Shown here: positions 5,272 to 6,241 of the stretch, one piece after another | Layout of the letters: each line of letters opens with the position of its first letter | Position numbering within the stretch: the first letter of the stretch is position 1 | NCBI GenBank assembly: GCA_900548845.1 | Contig: URMI01000067.1 | Span: forward strand, 1 to 6,241 | Direction of reading: 5' to 3' | From: an uncultured Clostridia bacterium | Lineage (GTDB): Bacteria; Bacillota; Clostridia; Christensenellales; Borkfalkiaceae | Length of the DNA: 6,241 nucleotides | The notes under the pieces: model-generated | Databases searched by the model: none | Seen by the model: only the letters and a program-made list of their open reading frames with translations | Told to the model about the DNA's origin: nothing | Position numbers and translations under genes: made by a program

Positions 5272-5697
5272 ATGAAAAACGAACTTACCAAACGCGATAA
5301 CTACGACTTCTTTGATGCAGCCATGAACGACCTCTTCCCCGGCTTCTACGGCTTCAACGCTAGGAACGTGCAGCGGTACATGAGGACGGATATCAAGGAG
5401 AGCGACGAGGGCTACACGATGGAAGTGGAGGTCCCCGGCGTCGATAAGAGCGACATCCGCCTCGACCTCAAGGAAGGGTACCTGACGATCTCCGTCAACA
5501 AGAGCGAGAAGCAGGAGAGCGGCAAGAAGGAAAACTACATCCACCGCGAGAGAAGCTTCTCGTGCAGCCGCAGCTACTACGTCGGCGACATCAGCAAGGA
5601 CGAGATCAAGGCGAAGTACGAGAACGGCATGCTCAACGTCTTCATTCCCAAGGAGGATAAGAAGAAGGCGGAAGAGAGCCACATCACGATCGAATAA
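5272..5697 (+). CDS. Small heat-shock protein, Hsp20/alpha-crystallin family
   Basis: This 141-aa chaperone would bind unfolding proteins in the cytoplasm without ATP and hold them for refolding by other chaperones. The alpha-crystallin domain spans about residues 34-128: MRTDIKESDEGYTMEVEVPG (37-56), LDLKEGYLTISV (65-76), HRERSFSCSRSYYVG (91-105) and the conserved end KAKYENGMLNVFIPK (113-127), with the A-x3-NG-x-L signature. The C-terminal ITI (138-140) is the I-x-I motif used in oligomer assembly, and the short N-terminal arm (1-33) has the usual Phe-rich DLFPGFYGF. Start choice: AAGGAG at 5257-5262 stands 9 nt before ATG 5272; the ATG at 5263 directly abuts it and is unsuitable. The length is normal for the family. 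It forms its own transcription unit, bounded by terminators on both sides. Confidence 0.95.
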   Translation: MKNELTKRDNYDFFDAAMNDLFPGFYGFNARNVQRYMRTDIKESDEGYTMEVEVPGVDKSDIRLDLKEGYLTISVNKSEKQESGKKENYIHRERSFSCSRSYYVGDISKDEIKAKYENGMLNVFIPKEDKKKAEESHITIE

Positions 5698-5704
5698 CGG
5701 GAAG

Positions 5705-5730
5705 GGGACGCTCAGGCGTCCCTTTTCTTT
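5705..5730 (+). terminator. Intrinsic terminator of hsp20
   Basis: GGGACGC (5705-5711) and GCGTCCC (5716-5722) enclose the 4-nt loop TCAG and are followed by TTTTCTTTT (5723 onward). It begins 7 bp after the hsp20 stop codon. Confidence 0.9.
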
Positions 5731-5737
5731 TCGTTTC

Positions 5738-5765
5738 CGGGGCGCTTCGGCGCCCTTTTTTGTTT
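5738..5765 (+). terminator. UUCG-tetraloop terminator, copy 1 of a 28-bp direct repeat
   Basis: GGGCGC (5740-5745), TTCG loop, GCGCCC (5750-5755), then six Ts (5756-5761). The C(UUCG)G loop is the exceptionally stable tetraloop common in bacterial terminators. The 28 bp are repeated without a mismatch at 5783-5810. It acts as a second stop behind hsp20. Confidence 0.88.
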
Positions 5766-5782
5766 CGCGAGGAGGGTATTTT

Positions 5783-5810
5783 CGGGGCGCTTCGGCGCCC
5801 TTTTTTGTTT
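5783..5810 (+). terminator. UUCG-tetraloop terminator, copy 2 of the 28-bp direct repeat
   Basis: Identical to 5738-5765 over 28 bp, offset by 45 bp: stem GGGCGC (5785-5790), TTCG loop, GCGCCC (5795-5800), T6 (5801-5806). It is the third terminator in a row after hsp20. There is no gene between the two copies, so it either is a local duplication or belongs to a repeat family in this genome. Confidence 0.88.
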
Positions 5811-5851
5811 GAGGCGTGTACTTTTGCGGAACATCCTGTCCGTTATAAAAC

Positions 5852-5883
5852 AAAAACCCCTCTCCCGCGGTGGGGGAGAGGGG
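5852..5883 (-). terminator. Distal terminator of rpsT
   Basis: CCCCTCTCCC (5857-5866) and GGGAGAGGGG (5874-5883) form a perfect 10-bp stem with a 7-nt loop. On the minus strand it is followed by TTTTTG (5856-5851) and then TTTT, so it stops transcription coming leftward from rpsT. No comparable T-run exists on the plus side. Confidence 0.85.
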
Positions 5884-5899
5884 GTGCGGAAAGCAGCAC

Positions 5900-5922
5900 A
5901 AAAAGCGCCCTTATCGGGCGCT
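5900..5922 (-). terminator. Proximal terminator of rpsT
   Basis: On the minus strand AGCGCCC (5922-5916) pairs with GGGCGCT (5910-5904) across a 5-nt loop, followed by TTTT and a G. It starts about 20 bp after the rpsT stop. Together with the distal hairpin it gives rpsT two tandem terminators, facing the three of hsp20. Confidence 0.88.
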
Positions 5923-5942
5923 TCGCTTATCGGTCATCTGCG

Positions 5943-6206
5943 TTACGCGATGGCTGCGAGTCTCTTAGCGAGCTTTGCCTTCTTATTCGCCGCGTTGTTC
6001 TTGTGAAGAAGACCCTTGGAGCAAGCGGAATCGATGGCAGAGACCGTCTCGGGATAGAGCTTGTTTGCCGTCTCCTTGTCGCCGGCTTCCACGGCCGCCA
6101 TGAACTTCTTGATCTGCGTCTTGAGGGCGGACTTGATCATCTTGTTCTGCGCTGCCTTCTTCTCGGTCACGAGCACGCGCTTCTTTGCGGATTTGATATT
6201 GGGCAC
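5943..6206 (-). CDS. rpsT: 30S ribosomal protein S20
   Basis: The 87-aa product has the usual S20 length and composition: a basic, alanine- and lysine-rich helical protein that binds 16S rRNA early in small-subunit assembly. Characteristic stretches are [13 protein letters not shown] at the N-terminus, [18 protein letters not shown] (18-35), and the C-terminal [19 protein letters not shown]. Start choice: GTG at 6206 gives the family's standard MPNIKSAKK start and has AAGGAG at 6219-6214 with 7 nt spacing; the in-frame ATG at 6233 would add nine residues, read through this ribosome binding site and match nothing in the family. The promoter lies beyond the right edge of the window. It is monocistronic at its 3' end, with two terminators behind it. 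Confidence 0.96.
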   Translation of the reverse strand: MPNIKSAKKRVLVTEKKAAQNKMIKSALKTQIKKFMAAVEAGDKETANKLYPETVSAIDSACSKGLLHKNNAANKKAKLAKRLAAIA

Positions 6207-6213
6207 GGTAAAT

Positions 6214-6219
6214 CTCCTT
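6214..6219 (-). promoter_or_regulatory. Ribosome binding site fixing the GTG start of rpsT
   Basis: AAGGAG on the minus strand lies 7 nt before GTG 6206-6204 and rules out the upstream in-frame ATG at 6233. Confidence 0.85.
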
Positions 6220-6241
6220 TCGTTCGTTTTCAATCCCCGCT

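Noticed and set aside
1..6241. Mobile elements, CRISPR arrays, tRNA or rRNA genes, toxin-antitoxin or defence genes
   Set aside because: No transposase or integrase frame, no regular direct-repeat/spacer array, no cloverleaf or rRNA-like segment and no defence-type domain could be seen; the window is ordinary chromosomal core and transport genes.

Overview
The window looks like chromosomal DNA of a fairly GC-rich Bacillota, most likely an uncultured Clostridia-type (possibly gut) bacterium. This is inferred from gene content and signals: strong AAGGAG-type ribosome binding sites, sigma-A promoters with TTGACA/TATAAT-like boxes, a potABCD operon next to an XRE-cupin regulator, a YitT/DUF2179 membrane protein, and many compact intrinsic terminators. 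The species cannot be named from the sequence. The first 11 bases match the end of the Illumina adapter, so the left edge is a contig end, not biology.

Layout. Minus strand, right to left from about 3900 to 12: a strong promoter (3871-3899), a leader of about 110 nt packed with dyad symmetries, an XRE-cupin regulator (GTG start, 3218-3754), a 100-bp gap with a terminator-like hairpin and an orphan -10 box, then potA (1615-3117), potB (830-1618), potC (24-833) and the first five codons of the next gene, presumably potD (cut off at position 12). All three pot junctions are 4-bp ATGA overlaps. Plus strand: a divergent promoter (4003-4031), a YitT-family membrane protein (4055-5059), two terminators, then a small heat-shock protein of the Hsp20 family (5272-5697) followed by three terminators, two of them an identical 28-bp repeat. 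Minus strand again at the right edge: rpsT, ribosomal protein S20 (5943-6206, GTG start), with its own two tandem terminators converging on those of hsp20.

How the genes work together. PotA (ATPase), PotB and PotC (permeases) and PotD (binding protein) form a spermidine/putrescine-type ABC importer. The XRE-cupin protein is of the PuuR type, and probably senses polyamine or a related small molecule and controls the importer and itself through the repeated GTTTA-N7-TAAAC dyads in its own leader. YitT, Hsp20 and S20 are separate transcription units with no evident link to polyamine uptake.

I found no mobile element, CRISPR array, tRNA or rRNA, and no wholly new system. The points most worth a second look are the duplicated C-terminal regulatory domain of PotA, the operator-like array in the regulator leader, the possible attenuator before potA, and the duplicated UUCG terminator.
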